Shown piece by piece: positions 47,190 to 57,699 of a DNA stretch of 64,000 nucleotides (the stretch's first letter is position 1; every line of letters starts with the position of its first letter). Source of the stretch: Anastrepha obliqua (taxonomy: Eukaryota; Arthropoda; Insecta; Diptera; Tephritidae); NCBI RefSeq assembly GCF_027943255.1, contig NC_072893.1, positions 124,619,784 to 124,683,783 of the forward strand, in the 5' to 3' direction. Position numbers and translations under genes: made by a program. Under the pieces are notes generated by a model. It was not told the DNA's origin, searched no databases, and saw only the letters and a list, made by a program, of their open reading frames with translations.

Positions 47190-47430
47190 AGATCTTGTGG
47201 TGCCAAGGAGCCAAGGTGGTCGCTTTTTAACACATCAGTGCCAAAGATCTCAAGCCTGTTTCAAGCAAAGCCCAGGCAGATGCACAGAAAGTGGTCCGCC
47301 CTCTCATTCTCCTCTCCACATGCTGGGCAGAGTGCACTGTCTGGGATGCCTACCTACACTGTCTGAGATGCCCTACAATCCCTTCTGTTTAATGACAGGA
47401 GGATCTGCGACAGTCGGTCAAATATGACCG
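47190..47430 (-). pseudogene. LINE ORF2 C-terminal Cys-rich fragment
   Basis: The minus strand reads ALCPACGEENERADHFLCIC, then RLEIFGTDVL and a KFLWRSGRFKEKE-like end. This is the C-terminal CxxC...HxxxxC region of an RNase H-bearing LINE. It lies at higher coordinates than the RNase H piece at 46.5 kb although both are minus-strand, the reverse of the natural order. They are therefore separate insertions or a rearrangement. Confidence 0.7.
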
Positions 47431-47967
47431 ATCAGTTTTGTCCATAAAGATAGTTTGGCCAACCGAGCCATTTTAATTTCCGCGCAGCTGTCGAATGCCG
47501 TTATAATGAGTTTTAGATAAATGCTGAGCTCAATACCTGAACAACCCAGAGTTGGCGTATGGCTAGGAATGTTTTTCATCCGAAAAGCACGTTAAAAAGT
47601 TGAACATTTTTTAGAGCAAAATTTTGGTTTAAAAACGATTTTATAACCAAAACTGAGTTTTCAAAAATAAAGTTTTTGTGTTTTCATAAATTTCCGTCAC
47701 ATAATAATTCTTTTATTGAACCATCGTGCCTTCGTGTTTATTCGAAGTTTCATCAATTACAAATATATTCGAATACAGCAAAAACCTATGCCGAAAATAT
47801 TTATACACTCTTTGAAAGTTAGGTTACGTTTTCCAAAACTCTTTTAAACACTTATCACCTTCCATTACTACTTTTGACGAAGTGTACACTGAAAATCTGA
47901 ACTGAGAATCAAAGTAAATAATTTTTATATGCATAAAAAATACAAAACTGCAAACTGTTCTAACAAA

Positions 47968-49450
47968 TAAGAACACAATAGGTTAGGTTAGGTTAGCCTG
48001 GTTGGCAATAAGCCACGCATAGACCTTTTGGTCCCTAGCGATACCAGATGGAGACCGACCTCTATGAATACCTAAAGTAGACATGATGTAGGATGTCGGC
48101 GCTTTTGGCGAATCTAAATAAGGCTGGGAGCTCCGCTTTTGAGACGTCTTCCAGACCCTCAAACAGTGGGGCTCCCAGGCATCTTAGTCGCGTTTTTGAT
48201 AATGCCGGACAAACGCACAGAAGGTGTTCTAAAGTTTCCTCAACATCCTCTCTGCATTTCATGCATTTGTCCGTGTTAGCGATCCCTATCTTGTACGCAT
48301 GTGCAGCCAATACGTTATGACCTATTAGCATACCTATGATAGTTCTGCATTCCTTTCGCGAGAGCGTAAGTACGAATTGAGTCAGTTTTTTGTCGTTAGT
48401 TCTACACATGACTTTAGCTGTTTTGCATGTGGTCAGGTTAGTCCACCTAGCTTCCACATGCCTTTTCATGTGGTCGTCCATTTCCTTGTATATTGTGTTT
48501 AGCGGTTTTGGTATGTCATTATCTTACTCAAATGGTAGTCTAACAGCACTTTTTGCTATCTCATCTACTATTTCGTTTCCCATAATGCCGTTGTGACCAG
48601 GTACCCAGTAGATAAGCAGCCTACAGTTTCCGGCTAGCCTTTCTATGGCCTCCCTGCTCCGTCGAACATTTTTGAATTTAATACAATATGAGCTTATTGC
48701 TCTTATTGCTGCTTGACTATCCGCGTATATATTAATTGTTGAGTTCTTTCTTGTTCTAGTGTAGGCTAGCTCCGCGGCTTTCCCCACAGCAAAAACTTCC
48801 GCTTGGAAAATACTGCTGTGGTCTGGCAGCTTGATAGGCTACCTTATTCCTAGTTTTGAGCAGTAAATACCCGCTCCCACTCCGTCTAGAGTTTTAGAGC
48901 CATCTGTATAGATGTGAAAAGTTCTATGGCCAGGCTTCATGCCTTTGTGCCATCCCTCCTCTTCAATTGTAGTGCGAAACCTTCCCTCCCAATTAAAGTA
49001 CGGAGTCATGTAGTCCGTGCCACTTTCCTATTGAGCTGTGACCGAAGGTTCTGCAGGTGAATACCCCCGCAGCCATTAGCCTCCTCGCGGACTTCGCTGC
49101 CAGGTTTTCCGCCATGAGGTCAATAGGTGGCATGCTGAGTATCATTTCCAGCGCCGCCGTTGGAGTGGTTTTCATCGCTCCTGTTATGCACAGAGCAGCG
49201 AGTCGTTGAATCCTTTCCAGTGGCATTAAGTATGCCTGTTTTCTTGTCGCAGTCCACCATACTAAGGCTCCATACAGCAATATCGGTCTAACTACTGCTG
49301 TGTAGCACCAATGCATCAGAGAGGGGGATAGACCCCAAGTAACGCCCAGCATTCGTTTACATGCGTACAACGCATTACTGGCCTTTTTCACCCTCTCCTC
49401 AACATTGTGCTTCCACAGCAATTTGCTGTCCAATATTTAAGAACACAATA
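47968..49450 (-). mobile_element. 5'-truncated LINE with 13-bp target duplication
   Basis: TAAGAACACAATA occurs at 47968-47980 and again at 49438-49450, bracketing a 1457-bp minus-strand LINE body. The 3' end (low coordinate) has a short CTAACC repeat tail. Going down the minus strand, the body encodes the end of a reverse transcriptase (LLWKHNVEERVKKASNALYA, RPILLYGALVWW), RNase H (YADSQAAIRAI; YWVPGHNGIMGNEIVDEIAK) and a C-terminal zinc-binding motif (KCMKCREDVEETLEHLLCVC). Truncation plus target duplication is the mark of target-primed reverse transcription. Frames are broken near 48.8-49.0 and 48.5 kb. Confidence 0.92.
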
Positions 49451-50357
49451 AAGGCCCTAAAATTTTATAAATATGCAAAACAAACAGAAAAAAAAGTATG
49501 CCAAAACACTATCCAAAAGTAATGAAACTTTTACTAAGTACTACAGTTACATAAAAAAGGCACTCAACAAAAATTATGCCAGCCCTCCATGCTACACAAA
49601 CACGCCCCTATGTTCCATTTTTGATTTATATTTCAGTTTAGTGAATTCTAAATCTTTTTCTATAAACTACTTGTATCGATTACATACCAATTTAGCTGCA
49701 GTTGGGCAACTTGGGCAAGGTATAGATATCATGAGTAAATTTTTGAATAAGTTTCTATTTAATTTTTTGTTTTGTTCTTTGCATTTTCTTAACATTTTTT
49801 TTACTTTAACATTTACTGTCGTAAAATATACTTTGTAAAACGAATGTAAATACATATAAATTCAAGTTATTTTTCCATATAAAAATTTTACTTTCAAATT
49901 TATCACCATGTTTTGAAATGTTTGTCACGTCACCAAAGTTTTTCCAAGTCCTAGCGGAAAATAAGCAAAAATTGTATATAGTAAAAATTGCAAAAAAAAT
50001 CATAATCCGCTGGTCTTTGTCTGCTTATATACGTATGTAATAATACACCCTCAGTTATGAACAACCTCGAAATCCACTTTTTAATCAATTTACTATAAGT
50101 ATGTCTAAGTATAGCATTAAATATTTACATACCTTTAAAGTTGTTGCTACCTCCAAAAGCAAAAAAAGGCATCTCGAAAGTTTCCATTTTTATTGAATTC
50201 TGTTCGCTATGGTTGCTTAAAAATTTTCCTATTATTTTCTTCGACTAAAAATTATCAAATTCATTAACCTGTTTTTTCTTCTCCATACCTTCACTTGTCT
50301 TTTTACCTTCTTTTTATGTGATTTTGTTTATCCACCATTCCCATCATCCCACCGCAG
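49451..50357. other. Intron before the fourth channel exon in the window
   Basis: AT-rich intron, no repeats or genes recognised. It ends in a pyrimidine-rich stretch and CACCGCAG at the acceptor. Confidence 0.6.
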
Positions 50358-50573
50358 AGTAATCCCTGCACCTCGGGCTTCCTCAGTCCGCCCACATCGG
50401 CTAGCCGCCGTCCGTCGGTGATGTTCAACGAATATGTGCTGCTCCATACACCACCCGCAATTAGTGAAGCGCTAACGGTGGCCGGCACAACAACAACAGC
50501 AAATGTGGCGGAGAAGGGCGCTGTATGTTCGTCGGAGAAAATGACGCAGGCCGGTGATGGCAGCATTTGGCAG
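50358..50573 (+). CDS. Ca-alpha1T: T-type Ca2+ channel alpha-1, exon: I-II linker
   Basis: A 72-codon exon in phase 0 on both sides, bounded by CCGCAG/AGT and TGGCAG/GTGAGT. It encodes CTSGFLSPPTSASRRPSVMF, then NEYVLLHTPPAISEALTVAG, ending DGSIWQ. The RRPSVMF segment is a basic, Ser-containing patch that fits a phosphorylation-site consensus (R-R-x-S). GC content and codon use are like the other exons and unlike the surrounding intron. The assignment rests on phase continuity and location between linker exons; I cannot confirm a direct homology from memory. Confidence 0.82.
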
Positions 50574-50579
50574 GTGAGT

Positions 50580-51140
50580 GTATAGGGAAATTCTCATATA
50601 CAAAAGTGTCTTTCATTTCTCCGAAACGCCTCTGTATACAACTTTTTTGGGTTACATTAAGTTTTGATGCATTTATTTTTCATTACAATTTTCGTTTGCT
50701 TTTCATTACAATTTTCATTGGTTTTTCATTACAATGATACTTTACTTCTACCATGTTTCAATTTCGCTTCGTTTCCTTGGCTCAGTTATGCTTTTTCCTT
50801 AAAGTTTACACCTCTTTTAAGTTGTTTATATCTGAATTTATTCTATGCATTTTAGTATGGTTCATTTCATCCTACGTTATTTCATTCCATTTCGTTCCTT
50901 GTACAAGTACGTATATATATTCGAAATTACTTATTGAAATATTAACCTTATCTTTCAAATTTAGCTGTATCTTCCTTGATTTGCATGCTAATATTTTATA
51001 GTTGCTTTGACGTTGTTAACCTTTCCCCTATTTCGTTCCATTCCATATTTTCCCTTGTACTAATTTTGTGTGTTAAATGCGTAGTTTCTTTCTTTCACTT
51101 CATTCCGATTTCATATAGTTTAGTCTCTGTATTTAAACAT
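50580..51140. other. T-rich intron start
   Basis: Begins the strongly T-rich intron. Repeated TTTCATTACAATTTTCATT-like phrases at 50680-50735 are the only structure. Confidence 0.5.
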
Positions 51141-52030
51141 CTCATCTGGCAGCATTTAATTTCATGCATGCCATTCCGTTTATAATTTTTTAAATTTCAT
51201 TTTAATTTACATTTTACTTTACATTTTTTTATAAAATTTTAATTAAGTTTATTTTATTTTACCTTCGTTTCATTAAATTTATTTGAATTTTTTTATTAAT
51301 TTTATTTCATTGGGCTTTGATTTTTTTTTAATTTCTTTTATCCTTTTTTTATTTTTATTTTTTTATTTCGTAAATCTTTTATTTTCTTTATTTTATTCTG
51401 CTTTTATTTATTTTTTAAATTTACTTTTATTTTTTTAAATTTGTAATATCTGTATTATTTTAATTTATTTTGTTATTTTATTTTTATTCATTTTATTTTA
51501 TTATATTCGACTTTATTAAGTTCTTAATGCTATTTTGTTGTTTTTTTTCGAATTTTTTGTGTCTGTGTAGTTTACTTTTTTACATATTTATAACATTTCT
51601 TCCTATGCCAATTAATAAATTTTCTTCATTTCTGTATTTTACTTTATTTAATTTGATTTTTTATTTCTAATTTTGGAATTTACTTTTTTTTACTTTCTCT
51701 CATTTACTTCGTTTAGTTTTACCCAATTTTTTTTTCTCATCTGGCAGCATTTAATTTCATGCATGCCATTCCGTTTATAATTTTTTAAATTTCATAATTT
51801 ACATTTTACTTTACATTTTTTTAAAAAATTTTAATTAAGTTTATTTTATTTTACCCTCGTTTCATTAAATTTATTTGAATTTTTTTATTTATTTTATTTT
51901 ATTAGGCTTAGATTTTTTTTTTAATTTCTTTTATCCTTTTTTTTATTTTTATTTTTTTATTTCGTAAATCTTTTATTTTCTTTATTTTATTCTGCTTTTA
52001 TTTATTTTTTAAATTTACTTTTATTTTTTA
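51141..52030 (+). repeat. Segmental duplication of about 295 bp, 595 bp apart
   Basis: Copy 1 (51141-51436) and copy 2 (51736-52030) both begin CTCATCTGGCAGCATTTAAT and run in near-identity through TTCATGCATGCCATTCCGTT, ATTTCGTAAATCTTTTATTT and TTATTCTGCTTTTATTTATT. A short TTTAGTTTTACCCAATTTTT phrase precedes copy 2 and also follows it, suggesting the duplicated unit is larger and partly lost. Confidence 0.85.
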
Positions 52031-52370
52031 GTTTTACCCAATTTTTTTGAATATTTATATTTTATTTTCTTTTTTTTTGTATATTTAATTTTAATATACT
52101 TCATTTTAATACAACCTTTTTCCTTCTTACTAATATTTTTACAATTTATTTTCTTCCATTTTCGTTTTGTTTTCATTTTATTTTCTTCATTTCTTAAATT
52201 TGTTTGATATTTTTATTCTACTTCGATTTATTTTATTTTTATTTATTTATTCTTTTTTTCTAATTATTTGTTTATTTTTTCTAATTATTTGATTTCAATT
52301 AAGTTTTAATACAACTTTTTTCTGTTGTTAATTTACTTATTTACATCTTATTTTTGTTTTCATTTTTTTT

Positions 52371-52589
52371 TATTTTATTTTATTTTATTTTATTTTATTT
52401 TATTTTATTTTATTTTATTTTATTTTATTTTATTTTATTTTATTTTTTTTTTTTTTATTTTATTTTATTTTATTTTATTTTATTTTATTTTATTTTATTT
52501 TATTTTATTTTATTTTATTTTATTTTATTTTATTTTATTTTATTTTATTTTATTTTATTTTATTTTATTTTATTTTATTTTATTTTATT
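52371..52589. repeat. (TTTTA)n microsatellite, about 43 units
   Basis: An almost pure TTTTA pentamer tract, interrupted once by a T run at about 52445-52456. The long frames reading (FILFY)n across it are artefacts. Its assembled length may be unreliable. Confidence 0.95.
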
Positions 52590-52599
52590 CTACTTTGTT

Positions 52600-53112
52600 T
52601 TATTTTTTTTTTTTTAAGTTTATTAATTCCTAACTTCCTACACTTTTTCACTTACTTTATTTATATTAATTTTACTTTTTTTGTTTTTATTTAAATTTTT
52701 TACTTTTACATTTTTTCTTTTTAATACTATTTTTTACTCTTTTAATGTTTTTTTTATGTAATTCACTGTTTCCATTTTCTTTTTGTTTTCATTTTATTTT
52801 CTTCATATTTTCTTTTCATTTTATTTTCTTCATATTTTCTTCTTATTTACTTCATAATTCTTAATATTTTCTTAATTAATATTTTTTCATTTCCCTTTTA
52901 TTTTACTTCTTTTATTTTATTATATTTTATTTACTTTTATTTCATTTCATCTAATTTCTTTTTATTTCATTTAATTTTAATTTATTCCATACGTCATACC
53001 CTTCTTCATGTATTTCCCTCTCGCTCTCAATATTCCCTTCCATTTTGCCCACACCCACATTAATATCACCCTCTCACTTTACCATTGTCGCTCTCTTTCT
53101 CTCATCCTTAAG
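52600..53112. other. T-rich intron end before the domain II exon
   Basis: Pyrimidine-rich intron with repeated TTTTATTTTCTTCATATTTT phrases (52790-52850). It ends in TCTCATCCTTAAG at the acceptor. The ATG-initiated frame from 53008 is intronic until 53112. Confidence 0.6.
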
Positions 53113-53882
53113 GTCAATCTCCCCCAAACGATCAACAGTGGCGGCAGCACAATCACCAATCCCTACGCCGATTGCTCCGAACTCGGTATACACGACGCGA
53201 TGACATGTCAAGAGCTTTTAGCATTTTCTGTGGCCTTTTCAGCGGCCCTGCCCACCGGTCAAAGTACACTGGAATCGTTTTACACTTCGTTGGCGCGTTG
53301 CGATCCGCACACCGCCGAAGCGTTGAAAAATCAGCACAATCGCCAACAGACACAGCTAATGAAACAACAGCAACCGAACTCGTTGGTTATCAGCGAACGA
53401 CAGTGTAAACGATTGGATAACAACACCACCGCCTTGGCGGTTACTAGCAGTGCGGGCAACAATACCGCCACTACAACTACGGGTCACTATATCGAAGACT
53501 ATTCATGCTGCTATGATTTATACCAGAATGCTTTGTCCCCGCTCGGCGAGAAGAAGCAACGCTCGAAAGCGATGAAAATTCTGATACGGATTTATCGGTG
53601 CGTAATGCGTGTTTGCGGTGTGATGCGACGTTACATAAAGTTGCTAGTGGAGCATAAATACTTTCAGCAAGGCATACTGTTGGCCATTCTCATCAATACA
53701 CTCTCCATGGGTATCGAATATCACGATCAGCCCGAGGAATTGACAGCTATTGTGGAGAAGAGTAATGTTGTCTTCTCGGCGATATTCGCTGTGGAGATGC
53801 TGTTGAAAGTGATTGCCGAAGGACCGTTTCGTTATATTGCGAATGGATTCAATGTCTTCGATGGCATCATCGTAATACTAAG
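53113..53882 (+). CDS. Ca-alpha1T: T-type Ca2+ channel alpha-1, exon: end of I-II linker and IIS1-IIS3
   Basis: Starts phase 0 after CTTAAG ([13 protein letters not shown]) and ends in AG/GTGAGT, phase 2. Residues 1-145 are linker, including [15 protein letters not shown] and a Thr/Asn-rich stretch. [20 protein letters not shown] leads into the membrane. IIS1 is [17 protein letters not shown] and EQPEEL-like DQPEEL follows; IIS2 is [23 protein letters not shown]3 is [13 protein letters not shown]. [15 protein letters not shown] is a near-exact Cav3 signature and separates this from L- and N-type channels. The split Ser codon (AG + C) is completed by the next exon. This region starts the second voltage-sensing domain. 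Confidence 0.95.
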
Positions 53883-53889
53883 GTGAGTT

Positions 53890-55530
53890 GACAGTGTAAT
53901 ATTATAATTTCTATTGCTGGTTTCAAGAGGTGAAGGTCTTTCGAGGGCCGTTCTCTCACACTCTCTAGATTTACTACCTCACTTAATTGAAGGTTCTGTT
54001 GATTTGTAGTGCTCATGAGGTCGATAAGAAGGGCTCTCTCGAAACACTTACTACATGTAAATAGATGGTAGAATTTCCTATAACTAGTCTCCTCTTTATG
54101 CCTGGCCGGGGAATATCAGGCTTGCTTTTCCAAAGCATTTCAATATTGCTCGAAACTTTAGTGCTGGCTAATCAAGGTGCCTTAATGGAGCTACTACGAT
54201 GAGGATAGCAGAAAATAGGAGAAGCACCATCGAAAAACTTTTGGTTCCAGTTCGTAGGTATCTGTGACGGACTTCTGAAGCTCCACCCGCTAAGTCTGCG
54301 AACTTCCACTAGTTACTTGTTAAATTTTTCTGATACAGTGCACTACAGATTTTATGGGTTGGCATCTTGAATGCTAAGAAACCTGCTATATGGTGGCCTA
54401 TTTAGTGTTAATGAACCACGCAGTGACTTGAAGTTTAAATTTTCTAAAAACCAAATATGTTTTATTAGAAAAAAACTAAAATACTCTGCCACCTGCCGCT
54501 TACAGTGCAAAAATTCAAATAGGTTTCTACTTTACAAATCGCTCGCATAAATCAACTAACTTGTGAATGAGTTTCACCGTCAAAAAATATGTATTCATGT
54601 ATGAATTTCCCTTTCTATGCTCAGCAATAAATTTCAAGGCTATGCAAATTTGTGAAATTGCCGTCGACACAAACACCATCACATGCAAGTACGATTTGCT
54701 TGCAATTCTCGCCTTAGTGCCAAACTAGAACTACCAATACACAACACATACTTACCAGTATGTAAATATATATGTATAAACGTACATATATATGTATGCA
54801 CGTATGTATCTATGCTGACTGGCGGAAAAGCGCACGATTTTTCCCAACGCCACAATGCATTCTGCTCATGCAAATCCTTGCTGCTTTGGCGTGTTGAAGC
54901 AGTGATAATTTCACTGTTGACATACGATTGCCGAAGATTTAAATTGTTGTGGCGTGAAGGGGTTGCGGTGTGGCAGAAAATGGCATGCACACACGCACAT
55001 ACAGCGTTACTCTATAGCGATTCTCTTTACTGTCAAATGTTGGCTAGCGTGTTGCTATTGTTGTTGGCTTATGTGCTAGTGTGAGCAACAGGCGGATAGT
55101 AAAATGTAGAAACTAAAGTCGGAAAAGAAATAAGAAGAAAAAATTACAAACGAAGCGAAGGCATTGAAGCGACGCTGAATGTGAAAATTGCGCTGCATTG
55201 TGGGGGCGAGGCTGTGTCTGCGACACTAATATGGCTCACTATAATTGTGAATGTGTTTGTGTGTGTGCGCAGTGTCACTGCAGTCAACAAGTTGAGAATA
55301 TGCTGGCTTCGCTGGCGATAAATTGGTTCACATTGCAGTCGTCGCCACACCGCCACGCCATGCAAAACATGCCACTACCATCATGCAACATGTTGACCAC
55401 CCAAGGTGCAGGCGACGACAAGCAAGTGACCAGGATAGTTTATATATATACACATACACATGAGTGCTCATACCGAACTTAAAGAAGAGGATGGAAGAAT
55501 TTTTGTTGGAGTAAATATATAAATATATAA
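53890..55530. other. Intronic sequence without recognisable gene
   Basis: No exon recognised. TATATGTATG-type simple sequence is at 54768-54815, and there is a GT-rich run near 55250. Frames of up to 133 codons at 54.7-55.1 kb lie on both strands and have no domain content. Confidence 0.5.
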
Positions 55531-55536
55531 GTATTA

Positions 55537-55991
55537 GGCCGGGTCGATTTGTGGGGACGCAAAAAAATCGCGCATTGCTCTGTGAAAATCATATTCTAGG
55601 AATCAAAATAAGAAACTTTGCCGAAGGAACCATAGCTCTAAAACGAATTCTGATGTCCCCCAATTTGGGTCGAACTTTTTAGTTTCTTTTCTCATGTAAA
55701 GGCCAAAAATGGTGATATTTTGAAATGATTGTAAGAGGAACCCCCAGGGGAGTTCCAGGAGGTGTGCCACTGGCATGGGTGGATCGGCCGTCCAAAGTTA
55801 GTGGGGATCGGTCATACATTTGAACTCGATTGGAGCACTCTAAATGGGTCAAGGTGGGATTTTTCGTTCGACCCAAATTGGGGGACATCAGAATTCGTTT
55901 TAGAGGTATGGTTCCTTCGGCAAAGTTTCTTATTTTGATCCCTACAATACGATTTTCACAGAGCAGTGAGCGATTTTTAAATCGACCCGCC
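55537..55991. mobile_element. Foldback MITE with about 130-140-bp inverted arms
   Basis: The left arm (55537-55675) and right arm (55866-55991) are close reverse complements. The ends are GGCCGGGTCGATTT and AAATCGACCCGCC. Inner parts share GCTCTGTGAAAATC, AAAATAAGAAACTTTGCCGA, GAATTCTGATGTCCCCCAAT and TTGGGTCGAAC. The 190-bp loop is non-coding. TTA flanks both ends and may be the target duplication (TA or TTA). The arms differ by only a few bases and a small gap, so the copy is relatively young. Confidence 0.88.
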
Positions 55992-56459
55992 TTAATAAGT
56001 ATATATGTATGTATATTATTTGCGGCTGCTTTGCTCAAATTTACTTGCATTCGTGTATGTGCCTCGGTGAGCTGCTTCGGTTTCAAATAGCTCGAATTTT
56101 TCACATTTCAAATTAACTTTGTGCAAATTGTTTGCATAGCGTTGAGCTATGCAAGTTATTTGGTCAGCCACACATGGCATATGTGTAACATTTCAGTTGA
56201 CATGTCTGCATACGCAGTTAAAAACCGAAAAAGTTAGAGTGAAATATAATTCGTTAACTAGTATAGAGTGAAAGTGTATGTGTTTAGCTAATAAATGCTT
56301 TAAAGAAGCAGCTTACATACATACATTTAATTGGTTTCACGTCTTGCACGGAGTCCTTGTACGGCGTTTTAAATGGGCATAGCCTAACAGGGATTGTCAG
56401 TGGTAAATGGATCATATAAGGTTGGGCTAGGTTGCTTGTCTAAGACAAGGCTGTGTCTC

Positions 56460-56890
56460 TAAGGCCCATTGTGATACCTTCAATTGATTACCATCGCCTC
56501 ACAAACTTCCTTAAACCACTTAGATCTTTTTAAGAAGGTGATCGGTCCCTCCAGTGAGATAATTTGAAAATATCCCAGTTCTTCAAATAAATAATCGCCA
56601 AGATATTTGGCATGGCTTCTTTGAACAGCAGGACATTCACAGAGGAGGTGTTTTACCGACTCCATTTCGTCGTCATTTCCACAACTACTGCAGAAGTCAT
56701 TGTGAGGTACACCCATTCTATTGGCTGGGATGGCGTAGCGCAGTGACCCGTTATTATGATTTATTTCGTATATTATCAAAACTATCTCAATTTTTCGTAA
56801 ACAAGCCACTGTCATAACCCCGGTTACGACAGCCAATCAGCTGATTCCTTCAAAGTCACTACTAATCGAATCAACTAAATGCTTCAGAGG
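56460..56890 (-). pseudogene. LINE ORF2 C-terminal fragment
   Basis: The minus-strand frame from 56836 reads RMGVPHNDFCSSCGNDDEME, then SVKHLLCECPAVQRSHAKYL and a LKRSKWFKE end. The CxxC...HxxxxCxC pattern is the zinc-binding tail of RNase H-bearing LINEs, related to but distinct from the tails at 37.4, 47.3 and 48.2 kb. The upstream RNase H is missing or unreadable. Confidence 0.78.
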
Positions 56891-57034
56891 TTCGCCAATG
56901 CTTGCCGATGGTCGACCGGTATTAGGGAAACTCTATCTGTTATTAAATGTTTCTTATCCATAGTGGGTTTTGAAAGTTAGCCAACCACCTAACAGTCACG
57001 TGCAGGCCCCCCATCTGTGGCGACCTTACTGACA

Positions 57035-57449
57035 CAAAGATCCTAATTTTCTTAAATATTATGCAGATTCAATGTTGCCAATTTTCTTAAATCTTGTACT
57101 GATACAATGTTACCAATTTTCTTAAATCTTATGCTGATACAATGTTAACAATTTCCTTAAATCTTATACTGAAACAATGTTGCCAATTTTCTTAAATCTT
57201 ATACTATTACAAAGCTGCCAGTTTTCTTAAATCTTATACTAATACAAAGTTGCCAATTTTCTTAAATCTAATACCGATACAAAGTTGTCAATTTTCTTAA
57301 ATCTTATACTGATACAATGTTGCCAATTTTCTTAAATCTTATGCTGATGCAATGTTGCGAATTTTCTTAAAACTTGTACCGATAGAAAGTTGCCAATTTT
57401 CTTAAATCTTATGCTGATACAATGTGGCCAATTTTCTTAAATCTTATAA
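57035..57449 (+). repeat. 35-bp minisatellite, 12 copies in exact register
   Basis: The phrase ATTTTCTTAAAT (or one-base variants) recurs at 57046, 57081, 57116, 57151 and so on every 35 bp to 57431. The unit also contains CTTATACTGATACAATGTTG and CCA. Substitutions occur but no insertion or deletion disturbs the 35-bp step. The array ends about 38 bp before the splice acceptor of the IIS4 exon. Confidence 0.95.
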
Positions 57450-57486
57450 AACGTCCAATAAATTTTAAAATCCCATCCTTTTTCAG

Positions 57487-57699
57487 CGTCATTGAAATTT
57501 GTCAACAATTTCGAAATGGTAATGGTGGCGGAGGTGGTGGTTCGGGACTCTCGGTATTGCGCACATTCCGCCTCTTACGCATACTCAAACTGGTACGATT
57601 CATGCCCAATCTGCGACGGCAACTATTCGTGATGTTGCGCACTATGGACAATGTGGCTGTGTTCTTTTCGCTGCTCGTTCTATTCATATTCATATTCAG
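57487..57699 (+). CDS. Ca-alpha1T: T-type Ca2+ channel alpha-1, exon: IIS4-IIS5
   Basis: The first base completes a Ser codon split from 53882. The exon then encodes [37 protein letters not shown] (voltage-sensor helix IIS4, Arg/Lys every third residue), [18 protein letters not shown] (S4-S5 linker) and [14 protein letters not shown] (IIS5). It ends in AG/GTAAGA, phase 2, as expected for the FIF-S-ILGMHLFG continuation in Cav3 channels; that next exon is not found before the window ends. The IIS3-IIS4 loop carries a Gly-rich insertion longer than the short QQGGG of vertebrate Cav3.1. Confidence 0.95.

Noticed and set aside
49473..49838. 121-codon + frame after the truncated LINE
   Set aside because: Lys/Asn/Phe-rich composition of AT-rich intron and no domain; the opposite strand is also open over part of it.
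52325..52633. 102- and 87-codon frames of Phe/Ile/Leu/Tyr repeats
   Set aside because: Direct translation of the (TTTTA)n microsatellite.
53008..53112. ATG at 53008 as a start for the domain II frame
   Set aside because: The sequence from 53008 to 53112 is a pyrimidine-rich intron end with an acceptor AG at 53111-53112; the channel frame is phase-continuous with the exon at 50358.
54683..55084. 133-codon + frame between domain II exons
   Set aside because: No similarity to channel sequence, an opposing 103-codon frame covers it, and simple TATG repeats contribute.
57035..57449. CRISPR-like array from regularly spaced repeats
   Set aside because: There are no unique spacers: the whole 35-bp unit repeats, in a eukaryotic intron.
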